Below are positions 5,105-6,133 of a stretch of DNA of 6,133 nucleotides, piece by piece (position 1 is the first letter of the stretch; every line of letters starts with the position of its first letter). The stretch covers positions 1-6,133 of the forward strand of contig CANQTJ010000091.1 in the NCBI GenBank assembly GCA_947626705.1, read 5' to 3'. The notes beneath the pieces are model-generated. The model did no database searches, was not told where the DNA came from, and worked only from the letters and a program-made list of their open reading frames with translations. Source of the stretch: an uncultured Clostridia bacterium. Its GTDB lineage: Bacteria > Bacillota > Clostridia > TANB77 > CAG-508. A program made the position numbers and the translations under genes.

Positions 5105-6028
5105 ATGGAAAACAAACAAAAAGTTATAGTTATATGTGGTCCAACGGCATCTGGAAAAACAGCACTTTCAATAGAACTCGCAAAAAAAATAAATGGAGAG
5201 ATAATATCAGCAGATTCTATGCAAATATATAAAGATATGGATATAGGTAATGCAAAACCATCTATGGAAGAAATGCAAGGGATAGAACATTATCTTTTAA
5301 GTTTTGTATCTCCATCAGAAAGATATAGTGTTGCACAATATAAACAAGATGCAAAAAATGCTATAAAGGAAATATTAGAAAAAGGTAAAACACCAATAAT
5401 AGTTGGAGGAACAGGGCTTTATATAGATAGTTTGATTTATGAAATCGAATATAATGATATAAAAATAGATGAAGATTATAGAAAAAAGTTAGAAAATATA
5501 ATAGAAAAAGATGGACTAGATAAATTATATAAAATGGCTTTAGAAATTGATTCTAAAGCGATGGAAAAAATAAGTCAAAATGATAAAAAAAGAATAATGA
5601 GAGTTTTAGAAATATATAAATCTACTGGAAAAACAAAAACACAACTAGAACTAGAATCCAGATTAAATCCAGTAGAATATGATTACAAAGTATTTGCTAT
5701 AAATTGGGATAGAGAAATATTATATGAAAGAATAAATAAAAGAGTAGATATAATGATAAAGCAAGGATTAATTGATGAAGTAAAAAATATTTTACAAAAG
5801 TACAAAGAGTTTCCCACAGCTATGCAAGGACTAGGATATAAAGAAGTAGTAGATTATTTAAATGGACTTTATACAAAAGATGAAATGATAGAAAAATTAA
5901 AAATGGAAACAAGAAGATATGCAAAAAGACAATTAACATGGTTTAGAAAAAATAAACAGACAAAATGGTTAGAAGGAAACGACAATATAGAAAATAATAT
6001 AAAAATTATTTTGGAGTATATGAACTAA
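5105..6028 (+). CDS. miaA: tRNA dimethylallyltransferase MiaA
   Basis: MiaA transfers a dimethylallyl group to N6 of adenosine 37 in tRNAs reading codons that start with U. This stabilises codon pairing and is the first step toward ms2i6A. The 307 residues match the family's usual length of about 310. The P-loop GPTASGKT is at 12-19. SADSMQIY (35-42) holds the catalytic Asp D37, followed by DIGNAKP (46-52). VGGTGLYI (100-107) carries the conserved Thr of the active site. The C-terminal family signatures MQGLGYKE (240-247) and TRRYAKRQLTWFRK (269-282) are also intact. The AAAGGA site (5094-5099), five bases before ATG, sits just after the stop of the membrane protein gene, indicating translation in one operon. 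Pairing with mutL is common in Firmicutes and other bacteria, where hfq often follows; nothing certain follows here before the window ends. Confidence 0.97.
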   Translation: MENKQKVIVICGPTASGKTALSIELAKKINGEIISADSMQIYKDMDIGNAKPSMEEMQGIEHYLLSFVSPSERYSVAQYKQDAKNAIKEILEKGKTPIIVGGTGLYIDSLIYEIEYNDIKIDEDYRKKLENIIEKDGLDKLYKMALEIDSKAMEKISQNDKKRIMRVLEIYKSTGKTKTQLELESRLNPVEYDYKVFAINWDREILYERINKRVDIMIKQGLIDEVKNILQKYKEFPTAMQGLGYKEVVDYLNGLYTKDEMIEKLKMETRRYAKRQLTWFRKNKQTKWLEGNDNIENNIKIILEYMN

Positions 6029-6061
6029 AATATTATATTAATATGTACCTTTAGAGAGACC

Positions 6062-6086
6062 AACTATAAAAAGTCAATAGTTTTTT
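6062..6086 (+). terminator. Possible weak terminator after miaA
   Basis: AACTAT (6062-6067) pairs with ATAGTT (6077-6082) around a nine-base loop and runs into six T (6081-6086). The stem is short and has only one G-C pair, so termination would be partial. It lies 34 bases after the miaA stop. Further T- and A-rich DNA follows to the window end with no gene that I can support. Confidence 0.4.
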
Positions 6087-6133
6087 GAAAAAATTTTAAA
6101 TTTTTTTTGAAAAGAAAATAAGGTATGACAAAT

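Noticed and set aside
6118..6133. AAGG followed by ATG at 6125 as the start of the next gene, such as hfq
   Set aside because: The ribosome-site spacing is one base, only three codons are visible and they do not identify a protein.

Overview
The window is very AT-rich (coding parts roughly 26-30% G+C by eye). It uses AGA for almost all Arg and ATA for most Ile, TGG for Trp, and TGA as a stop, so the code is standard. With an endonuclease-type MutL, a B. subtilis-like MiaA and an anchored 'WLASP...GFRP' surface-type protein, it looks like a low-GC Clostridia chromosome, probably an uncultured or gut-type lineage. That placement is inference; there is no rRNA or other direct marker here.

Layout: (1) Positions 1-285, minus strand: the N-terminal part of an Rpn/PD-(D/E)XK transposase-family nuclease, cut by the window edge and lacking a normal start codon. 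(2) About 286-530: AT-rich non-coding DNA. (3) About 531-901: an internally deleted relic of an IS481/IS3-like insertion sequence. It keeps a long inverted repeat, the transposase start with its RBS, and the last catalytic part of the DDE domain. (4) A strong sigma-A-type promoter (879-907) in the tail of that relic reads into a membrane-anchored, pilin-like surface protein (971-2045), broken by a one-base frameshift near 1497. Its last third has a different base composition from the rest. Two tandem hairpins (2070-2128) close this unit. (5) A new promoter (2152-2181) starts mutL (2224-4602), followed by a small four-helix membrane protein (4664-5092) and miaA (5105-6028), all on the plus strand, probably as one operon, with a weak terminator at 6062-6086.

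The right half is core genome: mismatch repair (MutL) and tRNA A37 prenylation (MiaA), a conserved pairing in Firmicutes. The left half is accessory: nuclease/transposase gene, IS relic and decayed surface protein. If mutS lies upstream in this genome, as it usually does, the accessory block separates it from mutL.

The points most worth a second look are: the abrupt adenine drop (about 50% to 25%) and G+C rise (28% to 44%) in the lectin/FGE-like C-terminal cassette of the surface protein, which resembles a hypervariable or diversity-generating-retroelement target; the very long MutL linker with three 39-bp in-frame tandem repeats; and the hairpin around the RBS of the transposase relic. I found no CRISPR array, tRNA, rRNA or riboswitch, and no reverse transcriptase or template repeat. 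I did not find a clearly new complete system.
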